Assembly (NCBI GenBank): GCA_905233475.1
Contig: CAJOEN010000040.1
Coordinates: forward strand, 1 to 40,990
DNA length: 40,990 nucleotides
DNA from: an uncultured Bacteroidales bacterium
GTDB lineage: Bacteria; Bacteroidota; Bacteroidia; Bacteroidales; P3
Direction: 5' to 3'
The translations under genes were made by a program, and so were the position numbers. This document shows, piece after piece, positions 27,683 to 37,101 of this stretch. The notes beneath the pieces are model-generated. The model made no database searches, was not told the DNA's origin, and worked only from the letters and a program-made list of their open reading frames with translations. The stretch's first letter is position 1, and every line of letters starts with the position of its first letter.

Positions 27683-29035
27683 ATGAACTACGATGTAATA
27701 GTGATAGGCAGCGGTCCCGGAGGATACGTGGCTGCCATTAAATCGGCACAACTGGGTATGAAAACCGCCGTTGTGGAACGCGAAAACCTTGGCGGGATAT
27801 GCCTCAACTGGGGCTGTATTCCCACCAAAGCCCTGCTCAAGAGCGCACAGGTATATAACTACGTTAACCACGCCGCCACCTACGGCGTAACGGCACAGCC
27901 CGCCGAAGCCGACCTTACGGCAATGGTGGCCCGCAGCCGCGGAGTGGCCGAGACCATGAGCAAAGGCGTGCAGTTCCTGCTCAAAAAGAACAACGTGGAT
28001 GTGATGGAAGTTACCAACGCCGAAGGCGAAGCCACCGTGTACGACGCCAACCATATCATCATAGCTACAGGCGCCCGCTCGCGCAACCTGCCCAACCTGC
28101 CTCAGGACGGCAAAAAAATAATTGGCTACCGCGAAGCCATGACACTGCCCGAAAAACCCAAGACAATGGTGGTGGTAGGCTCCGGCGCCATCGGAAGCGA
28201 GTTTGCTTTCTTCTATCAGTCCATCGGCGTGCAAGTAACGCTGGTGGAATTCATGCCCAACGTGGTTCCCAACGAGGACGAGGATGTGTCGGCACAGATT
28301 AGCCGCTCGTTCCGCAAAATGGGCATGAAAGTGATGACCTCCGCCTCGGTAGAGAAAGTGGGCATCGACGGCGACATCTGCCATGTGAGCATACAGTCCA
28401 AAAAAGGCATAGAAGTGGTTGACGCCGACATAGTGCTTTCCGCCGTGGGCGTTATCACCAACCTCGAAGGCATCGGCTTGGAAGAGGTGGGCATTACCAC
28501 CGAACGCACAAAAATCGTTGTGGACGACTACTACCGCACCAACGTGGAAGGCTACTACGCCATCGGCGACGTGGTGCACGGTCCCGCCCTCGCACACGTG
28601 GCATCGGCCGAAGCCCTTGTATGTGTTGAAAAGATAGCCGGACACGACCCGCAACCCGTCAACTACAACAACATACCCGGCTGCACCTACACCACTCCCG
28701 AAGTGGCATCGGTGGGCATGAGCGAGAAAAAAGCCCGCGAAGCCGGATACGAAGTGCTTGTGGGCAAATTCCCCTACACCGCATCGGGAAAAGCCACAGC
28801 AGCAGGCAACCGCGACGGATTCATCAAAATGGTTATCGACGCAAAAACCGACCAGATTCTGGGAGCACACTTCTGCGGCGACAACGTTACCGAAATGATT
28901 GCAGGCATAGTGGCCGCAAGGCAGAACGGACTCACCGCCAAACAGGTGGCCGCCTCGATACACCCCCACCCGACTATGTCGGAGGCTATCATGGAAGCCA
29001 TCGAACAGGCCTACGGCAAAGCTGTGCACTTGTAA
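27683..29035 (+). CDS. lpdA: Dihydrolipoyl dehydrogenase
   Basis: 450 residues. Flavoprotein E3 that reoxidises dihydrolipoamide with NAD+. FAD-binding GSGPGG near the N terminus, the redox-active disulfide in GGIC40-LNWG-C45-IPTKALL, the NAD-binding VVVGSGAIGSEFA, the second FAD contact YYAIGDVVHGPALAHVAS, and the C-terminal catalytic HPHPTMSE. It is a single gene with its own promoter and terminator and no E1, E2 or glycine-cleavage gene beside it, so the complex it serves cannot be told from context. Confidence 0.95.
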   Translation: MNYDVIVIGSGPGGYVAAIKSAQLGMKTAVVERENLGGICLNWGCIPTKALLKSAQVYNYVNHAATYGVTAQPAEADLTAMVARSRGVAETMSKGVQFLLKKNNVDVMEVTNAEGEATVYDANHIIIATGARSRNLPNLPQDGKKIIGYREAMTLPEKPKTMVVVGSGAIGSEFAFFYQSIGVQVTLVEFMPNVVPNEDEDVSAQISRSFRKMGMKVMTSASVEKVGIDGDICHVSIQSKKGIEVVDADIVLSAVGVITNLEGIGLEEVGITTERTKIVVDDYYRTNVEGYYAIGDVVHGPALAHVASAEALVCVEKIAGHDPQPVNYNNIPGCTYTTPEVASVGMSEKKAREAGYEVLVGKFPYTASGKATAAGNRDGFIKMVIDAKTDQILGAHFCGDNVTEMIAGIVAARQNGLTAKQVAASIHPHPTMSEAIMEAIEQAYGKAVHL

Positions 29036-29067
29036 TCGATTGATAAATAGATAAATTATAATAAAAA

Positions 29068-29100
29068 AAATCCGTTTGAATAATTCAAACGGATTTTTTT
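29068..29100 (+). terminator. Terminator of lpdA
   Basis: Stem AAATCCGTTTGAA (29068-29080) / TTCAAACGGATTT (29084-29096) with a 3-base loop, flanked by A and T runs; works in both directions. Confidence 0.9.
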
Positions 29101-29116
29101 TGTAAAAATAGCACCC

Positions 29117-29170
29117 TGTCATTTTGGCGGTTGTTTTTGTGCGAAAGTCAGAAGATTATGTCAAAATGGC
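29117..29170 (+). promoter_or_regulatory. Two candidate activator sites upstream of hsp20
   Basis: TGTCATTTTGGC (29117-29128) and TGTCAAAATGGC (29159-29170), 42 bases apart, about four helical turns. The nearer one ends 14 bases before the -24 GG, as does TGACATTTTGAC in front of the MBL-fold gene. Confidence 0.5.
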
Positions 29171-29182
29171 AGCAAATTTAAT

Positions 29183-29199
29183 TTGGCACCATTCTTGTG
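29183..29199 (+). promoter_or_regulatory. Sigma-54 type (-24/-12) promoter of hsp20
   Basis: TTGGCAC-CATTC-TTGTG: GG at 29185-29186, ten bases, then GT in place of GC at 29197-29198. The -24 half is perfect, the -12 half has one mismatch. The hsp20 start is 72 bases beyond. Confidence 0.55.
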
Positions 29200-29270
29200 T
29201 TATATTGGTTGTCTTGCAAGACAAAAAAAACAAACAGAAAACAATAACCAAAAGACAGGAGATTAAAACC

Positions 29271-29681
29271 ATGTTATTAACAAGAAGAAACACTGAATGG
29301 CTGCCCGCATTTATGAACGAATTCTGGAACGATGAATACAACCGCAGAACCGTTCCGGCAACCAACATCATCGAAAACGAAAAAGAGTACAGGTTGCAGT
29401 TCGCTGTTCCGGGAATGAAAAAAGAGGAGGTCAAAATCAGCCTCAACAACAAAGTCCTTACAGTAGCTATGAGCAAGGAGGAGAAAAACGAGGAAAACAC
29501 AGGCAAGTACCTGCGCAAAGAGTTCGGCCACACCGAGTTCTCGCAAAGCTACACCCTGCCCGAGGATGCCGACAAACAGGCTATCGAGGCCAAAGTGGAG
29601 GACGGAGTGCTGAACATCACCCTGCCCAAACTCACCCCCGAAAAACAGGAACAAGCAGTGAAATACATTGATATTAAATAA
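29271..29681 (+). CDS. Small heat shock protein, Hsp20 family
   Basis: 136 residues from the ATG at 29271; the open frame extends back to 29124, but that part covers the promoter and is not protein-like. Alpha-crystallin domain from about residue 30: EYRLQFAVPGMKKEEVKISL and later VEDGVLNITLPK. The final KYIDIK lacks a clear IXI motif. ATP-independent holdase that binds unfolded proteins during stress. Single gene; the sigma-54-like promoter with repeated upstream sites suggests stress-triggered activation. Confidence 0.93.
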   Translation: MLLTRRNTEWLPAFMNEFWNDEYNRRTVPATNIIENEKEYRLQFAVPGMKKEEVKISLNNKVLTVAMSKEEKNEENTGKYLRKEFGHTEFSQSYTLPEDADKQAIEAKVEDGVLNITLPKLTPEKQEQAVKYIDIK

Positions 29682-29730
29682 AATACAAGGTTTACAAAAG
29701 TCATCGGTTACGGCTTGCGGCGTTATAGAG

Positions 29731-29745
29731 GGGCTCGGAGAGCCC
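29731..29745 (+). terminator. GC-rich hairpin behind hsp20
   Basis: GGGCTC-GGA-GAGCCC, 49 bases past the hsp20 stop. It lacks an immediate T run, so termination is only possible. The rest of 29682-29899 holds nothing I can assign. Confidence 0.4.
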
Positions 29746-29899
29746 GACTCTCAATAAAAAAATCAGTTAAATCCGAGTAATCCGTGTTCGAAAACATTGC
29801 GACATTTTCGGATGAAGAGACGTTTTTTTTAGTTTTCTTCATGTATTTTGATGTTCGATTATACTAAAATCGCAGACTCCAACGTTTTACCCACTACCG

Positions 29900-30607
29900 A
29901 TGAAAGTCGCAAAGTACATATTGCCGTTGGCCTTTGTAACGCAAGTTACTGTGGCACAGACCAATCACCTTGTCAATTTCGACAAGCACCGGTTCCATTA
30001 CGGTATCGGGCTTGGCGTAACGGACATCAAATTTGACATTGACCTCAACCAGGACGACGAAATTCGTAGCCACATGCGCGGTATAGAGTCGTACTACGCT
30101 CCCGGATTCCATTTGTATATCATTGGTGATATGCGTATTACAAGCTTTATGAACCTGCGCCTTATCCCCGGCATCACTCTTGTGGAACGCAATATGCACT
30201 ACAACTGGAATCCCACCGACCTCTCCGCCGACCACCGTCTCGACGAGCAACGCAACGTGGAAACGGTCTTTGCCGACGTGCCTTTGGAATTGAAAATCAG
30301 GGCTATGCGATGGCGCAACTTCCGCCCATACCTCGTGGGGGGAGGCAAATACTCCTTCGATTTCGCTTCGCTGAAAAACAATAAAAACAAGGACGACCAG
30401 TCGATAGTGCGGCTCAAGACCTCGGAGTTCAGCTATACCGTGGGGGCGGGCTTCGATTTCTACCTGCTCTATTTCAAACTCGCCATTGAGCTGAAGATGA
30501 ATTTCGGCATCACCGACCAGAAAATCCCCGACGACACCTATTACACAACCGCCATAAACGGCATGAACACCCGCGCTTTTTTACTTACAATAACCGTAGA
30601 AGGTTGA
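29900..30607 (+). CDS. PorT-family outer membrane protein
   Basis: 235 residues. Signal peptide (MKVAKYILPLAFVTQVTVAQ), then an outer-membrane beta-barrel pattern. LVNFDKHRFHYGIGLGV, VFADVPLELKIRAMRWRNFR and RPYLVGGGKYSFDFASL match PorT, a membrane component required for the type IX secretion system. Secreted proteins with type IX tails occur elsewhere in this window, which fits. It is followed after 6 bases by an oxidoreductase gene. Other PorT-like barrels exist, so the exact role is not certain. Confidence 0.75.
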   Translation: MKVAKYILPLAFVTQVTVAQTNHLVNFDKHRFHYGIGLGVTDIKFDIDLNQDDEIRSHMRGIESYYAPGFHLYIIGDMRITSFMNLRLIPGITLVERNMHYNWNPTDLSADHRLDEQRNVETVFADVPLELKIRAMRWRNFRPYLVGGGKYSFDFASLKNNKNKDDQSIVRLKTSEFSYTVGAGFDFYLLYFKLAIELKMNFGITDQKIPDDTYYTTAINGMNTRAFLLTITVEG

Positions 30608-30613
30608 CAACCA

Positions 30614-32170
30614 ATGAAAAACATCACCGACCTGACCCTCTCGCCCGAGCAGTATTTCGTTGAAAAACGTTTCCGCCAAGCTGTGGCAGAACATCTTAAA
30701 ACCTCGGCCGACAATATTTCGCACATACAGGTGCTTAGGCGCAGCATCGACTCTCGTCGCGCCCCGGCAAAATACCACATCACGGCCAACGTGTATCTCG
30801 AAGGCGAGACATTTGTCAAAGATAACTATCATTCTGATTATAAGAATGTTGCCGACGCCACTCCCGTGATAATTGTGGGTGCCGGTCCGGCCGGACTTTT
30901 TGCCGCTCTGCGGGCTTTGGAGCTGGGCTTCAAGCCGATAATCATAGAGCAGGGCAAGGACGTGAGCGCCCGCAAATTCGACATCGCCAAGCTGGCGCGC
31001 GAAAAGGTTGTGAATCCCGTTTCCAACTGGTGCTGCGGCGAAGGCGGCGCCGGCACTTTCTCCGACGGCAAGCTCTACACCCGCTCCACCAAGCGCGGCA
31101 ATATCGACGATGTGTTGCGTAAGTTTGTGGAACACGGCGCTTCCGAGGAAATCCTTATCGACGCCCACGCACATATCGGCACCGACAAACTTTCCGACAT
31201 CATTGCTAACATACGCCATACCATTGAGGAATATGGCGGCGAATATATCTTTGAAACCCAGATAGTTGACCTAAAGACCAACGCCGACAACGAAGTGCTT
31301 GGCGTGGTGGACGGCAAGGGCAATGTGTACGAGGGTGCCGCCACCATTCTGGCCACAGGGCATTCGGCACGAGGTATTTACGAGCTCTTTGCACGAAAAG
31401 GCTGGACCTTGGAAGCCAAGCCCTTTGCCTTGGGCGTGAGGGTGGAGCATCCGCAACATCTTATCAACAGCATACAGTACCACAGCGAGAAATACTCCAA
31501 TTTTCTGCCACCGGCAACGTATAATCTTGTTACTCAGGTCAATGGACGGGGCGCATTCTCGTTCTGCATGTGTCCGGGCGGCATCATAGTCCCCGCCGCG
31601 ACAGGGGAGGGGCAGCAGGTTGTTAACGGCATGTCCAACTCGCGCCGCAATTCGCCCTACGCCAATGCAGGCATAGCAGTGCAGGTGTCGCCAGCCGATG
31701 TGCCTGAATACCAGAGATATGGAGCCTTGGCTTTGCTGCGTTTCCAGCAGGATGTGGAGAAAAATGTCTTTGCCTCGGCGGGCAACAGCATCAATGCTCC
31801 GGCACAGCGCATGACCGATTTCTGCAACGGCCGTCGCACCAAGCATCTGATGAAATCGTCGTATATGGGCACTTGCGTGGAAGCTCCTCTGCACGAGATA
31901 CTTCCAAAGTTTGTGGCCGCTTCGCTGCAGCAGGCTTTCCGCGATTTCGGCAAGAAAATGCACGGCTACTACACCGACAATGCCATGGTTCTGGCCGTGG
32001 AGAGCCGCACCTCGTCGCCTGTGCGCATACCACGTGGCGAGGATTTGCAACACGTTGATTTAAAACAACTTTACCCATGCGGCGAAGGGGCAGGATATGC
32101 AGGGGGAATAATGTCGTCGGCGCTTGACGGCATCAACTGCATGAACCGCATAGCGGAAACGGTGAAGTAA
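30614..32170 (+). CDS. FAD-dependent oxidoreductase (COG2509 type)
   Basis: 518 residues. An N-terminal domain of about 85 residues precedes the dinucleotide-binding motif VIIVGAGPAGLFAALRALEL. Then come CCGEGGAGTFSDGKLYTRS and a C-terminal GEGAGYAGGIMSSALDGI, typical of the uncharacterised FAD-dependent dehydrogenases of COG2509. The substrate is unknown. It follows the porT-like gene by 6 bases and may be co-transcribed with it. Confidence 0.85.
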   Translation: MKNITDLTLSPEQYFVEKRFRQAVAEHLKTSADNISHIQVLRRSIDSRRAPAKYHITANVYLEGETFVKDNYHSDYKNVADATPVIIVGAGPAGLFAALRALELGFKPIIIEQGKDVSARKFDIAKLAREKVVNPVSNWCCGEGGAGTFSDGKLYTRSTKRGNIDDVLRKFVEHGASEEILIDAHAHIGTDKLSDIIANIRHTIEEYGGEYIFETQIVDLKTNADNEVLGVVDGKGNVYEGAATILATGHSARGIYELFARKGWTLEAKPFALGVRVEHPQHLINSIQYHSEKYSNFLPPATYNLVTQVNGRGAFSFCMCPGGIIVPAATGEGQQVVNGMSNSRRNSPYANAGIAVQVSPADVPEYQRYGALALLRFQQDVEKNVFASAGNSINAPAQRMTDFCNGRRTKHLMKSSYMGTCVEAPLHEILPKFVAASLQQAFRDFGKKMHGYYTDNAMVLAVESRTSSPVRIPRGEDLQHVDLKQLYPCGEGAGYAGGIMSSALDGINCMNRIAETVK

Positions 32171-32322
32171 AAATACTTTTTCTACCTCAAAATTGCGAGA
32201 AAAGGTGTTTATACGACCCTTTTCCAACGCTTTTTCGGATTGATAGAAGAATAACGTTCGTCTCTATAAAACACTTTTAATCAATTAATTATATAGCATT
32301 ATCAAAATAATTGGCCGAAAAA

Positions 32323-32354
32323 TTTTGTATTTTTGCAAAAAAGTAGTACCTTTG
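32323..32354 (+). promoter_or_regulatory. Promoter of the tRNA-Lys genes
   Basis: TTTTG (32323-32327), 19 bases, TACCTTTG (32347-32354), an exact match to the Bacteroidetes consensus, 19 bases before the first tRNA. Confidence 0.85.
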
Positions 32355-32372
32355 CAACCTCAAATCAGAGGA

Positions 32373-32445
32373 GGTTAAGTAGCTCAGCAGGTAGAGCACA
32401 TCCCTTTTAAGGATGGGGTCCTGGGTTCGAATCCCAGCTTAATCA
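32373..32445 (+). tRNA. tRNA-Lys (anticodon TTT), first copy
   Basis: 73 nt cloverleaf: acceptor GGTTAAG / CTTAATC (one G-U), anticodon stem CATCC/GGATG with loop CTTTTAA, anticodon TTT at 32406-32408, T-arm CTGGG-TTCGAAT-CCCAG, discriminator A. CCA is not encoded. Confidence 0.98.
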
Positions 32446-32474
32446 CAAAACAGATGGCATCTGAAACAGCCGAT

Positions 32475-32547
32475 GGTTAAGTAGCTCAGCAGGTAGAGCA
32501 CATCCCTTTTAAGGATGGGGTCCTGGGTTCGAATCCCAGCTTAATCA
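32475..32547 (+). tRNA. tRNA-Lys (anticodon TTT), second copy
   Basis: Identical in sequence to the first copy, 29 bases downstream, same structure and anticodon (32508-32510). Both are read from one promoter and end at one terminator, so this is a tandem duplication. Confidence 0.98.
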
Positions 32548-32550
32548 CAA

Positions 32551-32583
32551 AAAAAGACCGTCAGATTTGGCGGTCTTTTTTTT
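32551..32583 (+). terminator. Terminator of the tRNA-Lys genes
   Basis: Stem AAAAAGACCG (32551-32560) / CGGTCTTTTT (32571-32580), loop of 10, T run continuing to 32583. It may also serve the converging outer-membrane gene. Confidence 0.9.
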
Positions 32584-32607
32584 ATTATAAGTTTGAAGTT
32601 CAGCGTT

Positions 32608-33432
32608 TTAAAATTTGAAACCGAAACTAACCATAAGTCCGGCATTCTGTACAAAAGTCTTGTACTTGCCAACCACACCGAGGTGTCCTAAACCATATTC
32701 GTCTCCTTCGAAATGTATATAGTCTTTTGAAAATGACAGATAGAACGGCAAAGAATAGTATGCATTGGCCGAAACAAACAGCCGTTTGTTAATGTTGTAA
32801 GTAGCTCCAAGTCTGAGCCTTGCACCGGCTTTGAATCCAAATTTGACCATATCGGTTATTTTCTTCCCGTCTGGTTCCATCAACTCAAACTCGCTATACA
32901 GCGGGTTATTGTCCAGTTTCCCCCCGTTTCTGTCCACGGTGGAGAAAGTTGTTATGATGGGGAAAATCAGTGATTCGTAAAGGTTTAAGCCGGCATTTAT
33001 GGCAAACCTGTCGTTCAGAAGGTACGAGAGGTAGAAGCCTTCGTCCAAAAATATTGTTACTATATAGTTTTCGATAGTGGTTATGTTACCGTTGGTGTCG
33101 TTTTCAAAGTCAGCGGTCCATCTTTCTATGGAATAGCAGGGGGCTATGTCGAATCCCCAACGCAGTCTTTCGTTTTTTAGAGCTTTCTCGTGCCCGATGA
33201 AAATGCCGTACGACTTACCCAGTTTGTTCTTGAAACCGTCTTTTGTCTCGGTAAGTTTGCAGTTTATGTCGGGCCACAACAGCACACTTCGCTGCAAGTT
33301 CATATTTGCGCCGAAGGTAACACCAATCCGGAAATCGGATTTGTAAAGATATGTGTCGTATTCCTGAGAATGCAGGCAGTTTGCGGCCGCCACAAAAATA
33401 ATTACTATGGAAACAAATAGCTTTTTACTCAT
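32608..33432 (-). CDS. Outer membrane beta-barrel protein, unknown function
   Basis: 274 residues. Signal peptide (MSKKLFVSIVIIFVAAANC ...), then alternating beta strands and a final aromatic strand VQNAGLMVSFGFKF, the mark of outer membrane barrels inserted by BAM. No specific family is recognised. A TATATTTG box (33492-33485, minus strand) lies 53 bases upstream. It stands alone, converging with the tRNA genes. Confidence 0.7.
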   Translation of the reverse strand: MSKKLFVSIVIIFVAAANCLHSQEYDTYLYKSDFRIGVTFGANMNLQRSVLLWPDINCKLTETKDGFKNKLGKSYGIFIGHEKALKNERLRWGFDIAPCYSIERWTADFENDTNGNITTIENYIVTIFLDEGFYLSYLLNDRFAINAGLNLYESLIFPIITTFSTVDRNGGKLDNNPLYSEFELMEPDGKKITDMVKFGFKAGARLRLGATYNINKRLFVSANAYYSLPFYLSFSKDYIHFEGDEYGLGHLGVVGKYKTFVQNAGLMVSFGFKF

Positions 33433-33484
33433 TTTCTTGTTTTTAAGTTGGTTCTTAATAAAAAATTATCTTTATAATAATTTG

Positions 33485-33492
33485 CAAATATA
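33485..33492 (-). promoter_or_regulatory. Candidate -7 box for the outer membrane protein gene
   Basis: On the minus strand TATATTTG. The nearest TTTG-like word upstream is 27 bases away, so the -33 element is weak. Confidence 0.45.
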
Positions 33493-33581
33493 CGTTTTTT
33501 TTTGATTTTTATAACTTTCCAAATCGAACTTTTCTGTCTTAATTTCGGTATTTTGGATGTAAGTATTTAAAATTCCGATAT

Positions 33582-34217
33582 TTATCGCGTCCTTGCTTTC
33601 ATTGGCAGATATACCACTTTTTTCGTTTCGAAAAACTCGCCATCAAAGTAATTGCTGAGTTCAAAAACCTTGGCGGAGCCGGCAAACGGCATTGTCTCTT
33701 CCGACAAATCGCCGCCTTTGAGGTAAAGTATTCCATTGCGCAGTTCGTGGTAGTTTGAGGGCGAAATTTTGCCCCGCACCCACGTTACGAAAGTAGGCAG
33801 GTCGGTCACGGCACGGCTTACCACAAAATCATATTCTCCGGATATTTGTTCGGCACGAATCTGTTCGGCTTTTACGTTGGCAAGTCCAAGTGCCTCCGCC
33901 ACAGCTTCCACCACTTTTATTTTTTTCCCGATGGAGTCTACAAGGTGGAAATGGGTTTGTGGGAACATTATGGCGAGGGGTATGCCGGGGAAACCGCCGC
34001 CGGTACCCACGTCGAGAATGTCGCACTCCGGCTTGAAAGGCTGCACTTTGGCAATGCCGAGGGAGTGCAATACATGATGTTCGTAAAGGTTGTCGATGTC
34101 CTTGCGCGAAATTACGTTGATACGCTCGTTCCAATAGCCGTAAAGGTCGCGCAGTGCGGCGTATTGCTCCTTTTGCCGTGCGCTGAGGTCGGGGAAATAT
34201 CTAAAAATTTTGTCCAT
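33582..34217 (-). CDS. rsmG: 16S rRNA (guanine-N7)-methyltransferase RsmG
   Basis: 211 residues, normal length. It methylates G527 of 16S rRNA with S-adenosylmethionine. Visible are YWNERINVISRKD near the N terminus, the SAM-binding DVGTGGGFPGIPLAI (about 69-83), the acidic end of strand 2 in FHLVDSIGKK, and VSRAVTDL. It starts 50 bases after the stop of the LRR gene on the same strand and may be transcribed with it. Confidence 0.95.
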   Translation of the reverse strand: MDKIFRYFPDLSARQKEQYAALRDLYGYWNERINVISRKDIDNLYEHHVLHSLGIAKVQPFKPECDILDVGTGGGFPGIPLAIMFPQTHFHLVDSIGKKIKVVEAVAEALGLANVKAEQIRAEQISGEYDFVVSRAVTDLPTFVTWVRGKISPSNYHELRNGILYLKGGDLSEETMPFAGSAKVFELSNYFDGEFFETKKVVYLPMKARTR

Positions 34218-34267
34218 GAGTGTGTGGTATCTTGCTTGTTATGTATTGTGGCTGTAGTGCTTCTCAA

Positions 34268-36838
34268 TTATTTGTCTATTACTATTTTACGTGCCGGACT
34301 GTCGCCGATTTTCACAAAATATAGACCTTTGTTTTTTGTTTTGAACGGCATGTATCCGTCACATTTCCCGCTGAATAACACTCTTCCCAAGGCATCGGAA
34401 ATCATAATATGCTGTGGTCGTAGGGTATTGATAACGATGGTGCCTTCGGAATATTGTATCGACCCCCCATCGTACTCCGCATGGTTTATGCCCGAAGTGC
34501 CCGAAAAATAGGCGGTGAGTTCGGTGTCGCTGGTAATGTACATGGAACGTGTGCTGTTTGTATCGCCGTCGCTCCAATGGGTGAAAGTGCAGCCAGACCT
34601 TGGCACTGCCGTGAATTGGGCGGGTCTGTTGCATCCGGGTTGTTGGGTTATGCTCACCGTGCCTTTTGCTTGGTCACCGGAGCGCACATCGAAACTGAAT
34701 ACCATCCTTTCAAAGAAATTGCGGAACCACAGGCTCAAAGTCTGGTTGGAGGAATAGGAATAGCTTGAGCCACAGGGTATGCGTGGTATTATGTTTGATG
34801 AATACGGCAAATCGAAAGCCTGTTGATCTACAACGGGGCTTGTCAGTTTCTTGAAAGTTATAATCCCTATGTTTTTACATCCTGTGAACGACTGCCTGTT
34901 GATTCCGTTCACGTTGCTACCAAAAGTAAGCATTGTGATTAAAGTGTCGTTTTTGAAAGCGTTTGCCGGAATTTGGTATATTGTGTTAGGAATTACCACA
35001 TCGGTTAGCGGCTGGCCGTTTAAATATAAGTTGTGGCTTATTGCAACAGGGTTGTCGCCAAATGTAATTTCGCACCATTTGCCCACAGTTCCCGTATAGT
35101 TTGTAGTTTGCAGATGGTTGCATCCATCAAAGGCCGTTGCCCTGATTTGGCTGACGGAGCTTCCCAAGGAAACATACCTGAGTGCTGTGTCGTTCTTGAA
35201 AAGGTTTTGTGGTATGATTGTTACGGAATTGCCGATAGAAGCTGTGTCGAGGAGTGTGCAATCCATAAATGCCTCTCGTCCCACAGTGGTGGTATTGTCG
35301 GAAATTACGGCTTTTCTCAAACTTGAACAGCCCGAAAAAGCAGAAGCCCCTATCTGTACAGTCGAAGCGGGAATGGATATGTCCAAACGCTTGCAGTTGG
35401 CAAATGCATAATCTCCTATGAATGATATTTTTGTAGGGAAACGAGCAGGCACCATACTAAGACAGTTCTGGAAAGCAGAAGCGCCGACAAAAAAGATGGA
35501 GTCGGGGAAAGTAACGCTGGCTATATTGGTGCAGTTTTCAAACGCCGAGCTACCTATAAATGATATGGAATCGTGCATAACCACCGATGTTATGGCGTTG
35601 CAGTTTTCAAAAGGGTACGACCCTACCTTTGTGATATTGGGAGGGATGACAAGGCTTCCCGACAAAATTCGGTTGTTTATGTAAAGATTTCTGGAGTAGA
35701 CCATAGGATTTGAATACCGATTCATGAATATAATACGGCACCAATCTTCCAATGTTCCAGTGTAATAGGTGCTACGTATGCCACTACAGGAGTAGAAAGC
35801 ATCGCCGCCCAAGGTGTCTAAGGACTTTGGTATAGTTATGGTTGTAAGACTGGTACATGATTGGAACGAACGGGAGCCGACAGCTCGTAGAAGGGTGTCG
35901 AAAGTGAGGCTTGCTATGCTTGAGCAGCCATAGAATACGTAATCGCCAATTCTTTTCACGGAATCGCCAAAAACAACGGACGTCAGTGTCTGACAATTGA
36001 CAAAGGCATAATTTTTTATTTGCTGCACATTGTTGGGAATAGTAAGGGAGGTTACAAGCCGGCTGTTTATGTACAGATTTTTGGAATAATAAACGGGATT
36101 TGCCGTTAAGCCACCAAAGTTAATATTGCACCATTCCTTATAATTGCCCGAAAAACCGGTGTAGGTCAAGCTTTTGCAACTGTCGAAAGCCGTGTTTACT
36201 ATATTTGTTATAGTTTTGCCCAACGTTACGGTGTGCATATTTCTGCAGTTTTTGAAAGCTCTGGCTTTTATTTCAGACACTCCGCTGTCTATCATTACAT
36301 CCAAAAGGGCGGTGTCGTTCATAAAAGCATATTGGCCTATAATGCCTGTATTGCCCGGTATTCGTATGTGAGTAATAAGGGTGTCGTTTATGTAAAGGTT
36401 TTTGCTGTAAAAAATCGGATTCGAGCCGCTATCGTTAAAATAAATGTTGCACCATTGCGCTAAGGTGCCGGTGAAATTTGTCTTAACAAGATTGGTGCAC
36501 GCATAGAAAACATTGCTGTACATATTGGTTATGGTATGCGGCAGAGTAATGCTTGTTAGACCGGAGCAAAGGGCAAAAGCAAGGTGGTTTACACCAGTAA
36601 CATTATAGGTGCGGCCATTGTACGACACTGTGTCGGGTATCACAATATCGCCCGAATACAAGTTGCTGCCAGAAGGCGCTTGGTTTACAAATACATTGCC
36701 GTTAACAAAATAGTACCAAATGGTGTCGCCGGTGTTTGTGGAAAAAAAAGTTTGGGCAAAGCCGCTTGCCGACAAAAAAATCATTGCCGACAAAAATATT
36801 ATATTGGTGAATTGTTTCATATATCGGATTTTCTTCAT
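34268..36838 (-). CDS. BspA-type leucine-rich repeat protein with type IX sorting tail
   Basis: About 856 residues from the ATG at 36838. A start at 36820 (MKQFTNIIFLSAMIFLSASG) gives the cleanest signal peptide, and 36865 is also open. The body is a long series of 23-residue BspA (LRR_5) repeats such as SVTFPDSIFFVGASAFQNCL, with an irregular insertion (NFTGTLAQWCNIYF and variants) repeated five times. Near the C terminus comes a beta module (GTVSITQQPGC ... FTHWSDGDT), then a type IX secretion sorting domain (IVINTLRPQHIMISDALGRV ... GLYFVKIGDSPARKIVI). It is probably a cell-surface adhesin-like protein. Its promoter is about 200 bases upstream. Confidence 0.85.
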   Translation of the reverse strand: MKKIRYMKQFTNIIFLSAMIFLSASGFAQTFFSTNTGDTIWYYFVNGNVFVNQAPSGSNLYSGDIVIPDTVSYNGRTYNVTGVNHLAFALCSGLTSITLPHTITNMYSNVFYACTNLVKTNFTGTLAQWCNIYFNDSGSNPIFYSKNLYINDTLITHIRIPGNTGIIGQYAFMNDTALLDVMIDSGVSEIKARAFKNCRNMHTVTLGKTITNIVNTAFDSCKSLTYTGFSGNYKEWCNINFGGLTANPVYYSKNLYINSRLVTSLTIPNNVQQIKNYAFVNCQTLTSVVFGDSVKRIGDYVFYGCSSIASLTFDTLLRAVGSRSFQSCTSLTTITIPKSLDTLGGDAFYSCSGIRSTYYTGTLEDWCRIIFMNRYSNPMVYSRNLYINNRILSGSLVIPPNITKVGSYPFENCNAITSVVMHDSISFIGSSAFENCTNIASVTFPDSIFFVGASAFQNCLSMVPARFPTKISFIGDYAFANCKRLDISIPASTVQIGASAFSGCSSLRKAVISDNTTTVGREAFMDCTLLDTASIGNSVTIIPQNLFKNDTALRYVSLGSSVSQIRATAFDGCNHLQTTNYTGTVGKWCEITFGDNPVAISHNLYLNGQPLTDVVIPNTIYQIPANAFKNDTLITMLTFGSNVNGINRQSFTGCKNIGIITFKKLTSPVVDQQAFDLPYSSNIIPRIPCGSSYSYSSNQTLSLWFRNFFERMVFSFDVRSGDQAKGTVSITQQPGCNRPAQFTAVPRSGCTFTHWSDGDTNSTRSMYITSDTELTAYFSGTSGINHAEYDGGSIQYSEGTIVINTLRPQHIMISDALGRVLFSGKCDGYMPFKTKNKGLYFVKIGDSPARKIVIDK

Positions 36839-37040
36839 TATTGGTGTTTGTTTGACTGTTTGCAAAAAAGTTTGTTCTCGGAGGATTTCTATTTATTCAT
36901 TTTTTTACCGAAAGCGTAGGCAATCTACAAGATTTGTCCACTGTATTTAGATCATCTTCAAATGTGTTCACCAATACTTCGTATGTCGCGAGCCGAAGGC
37001 GGGCAGGAGACATGAATTTATAGAAATCACATTTATTCTG

Positions 37041-37070
37041 CAAAGTTACGTTTTTTTTCGTTAATGGCAA
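37041..37070 (-). promoter_or_regulatory. Promoter of the LRR gene
   Basis: Minus strand TTG (37070-37068), 19 bases, TAACTTTG (37048-37041). Full match; implies an untranslated leader of about 200 bases, in which I see no gene. It lies next to the divergent promoter at 37102-37133. Confidence 0.75.
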
Positions 37071-37101
37071 GATTTTTTTAATAAAAAAACATATGTTTCC
37101 C

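Noticed and set aside
27653..29122. 489-codon minus-strand frame opposite lpdA
   Set aside because: His/Gly/Val-rich shadow of lpdA without any protein motif.
29124..29270. N-terminal extension of Hsp20
   Set aside because: Covers the promoter and activator sites; family proteins begin near the ATG at 29271.
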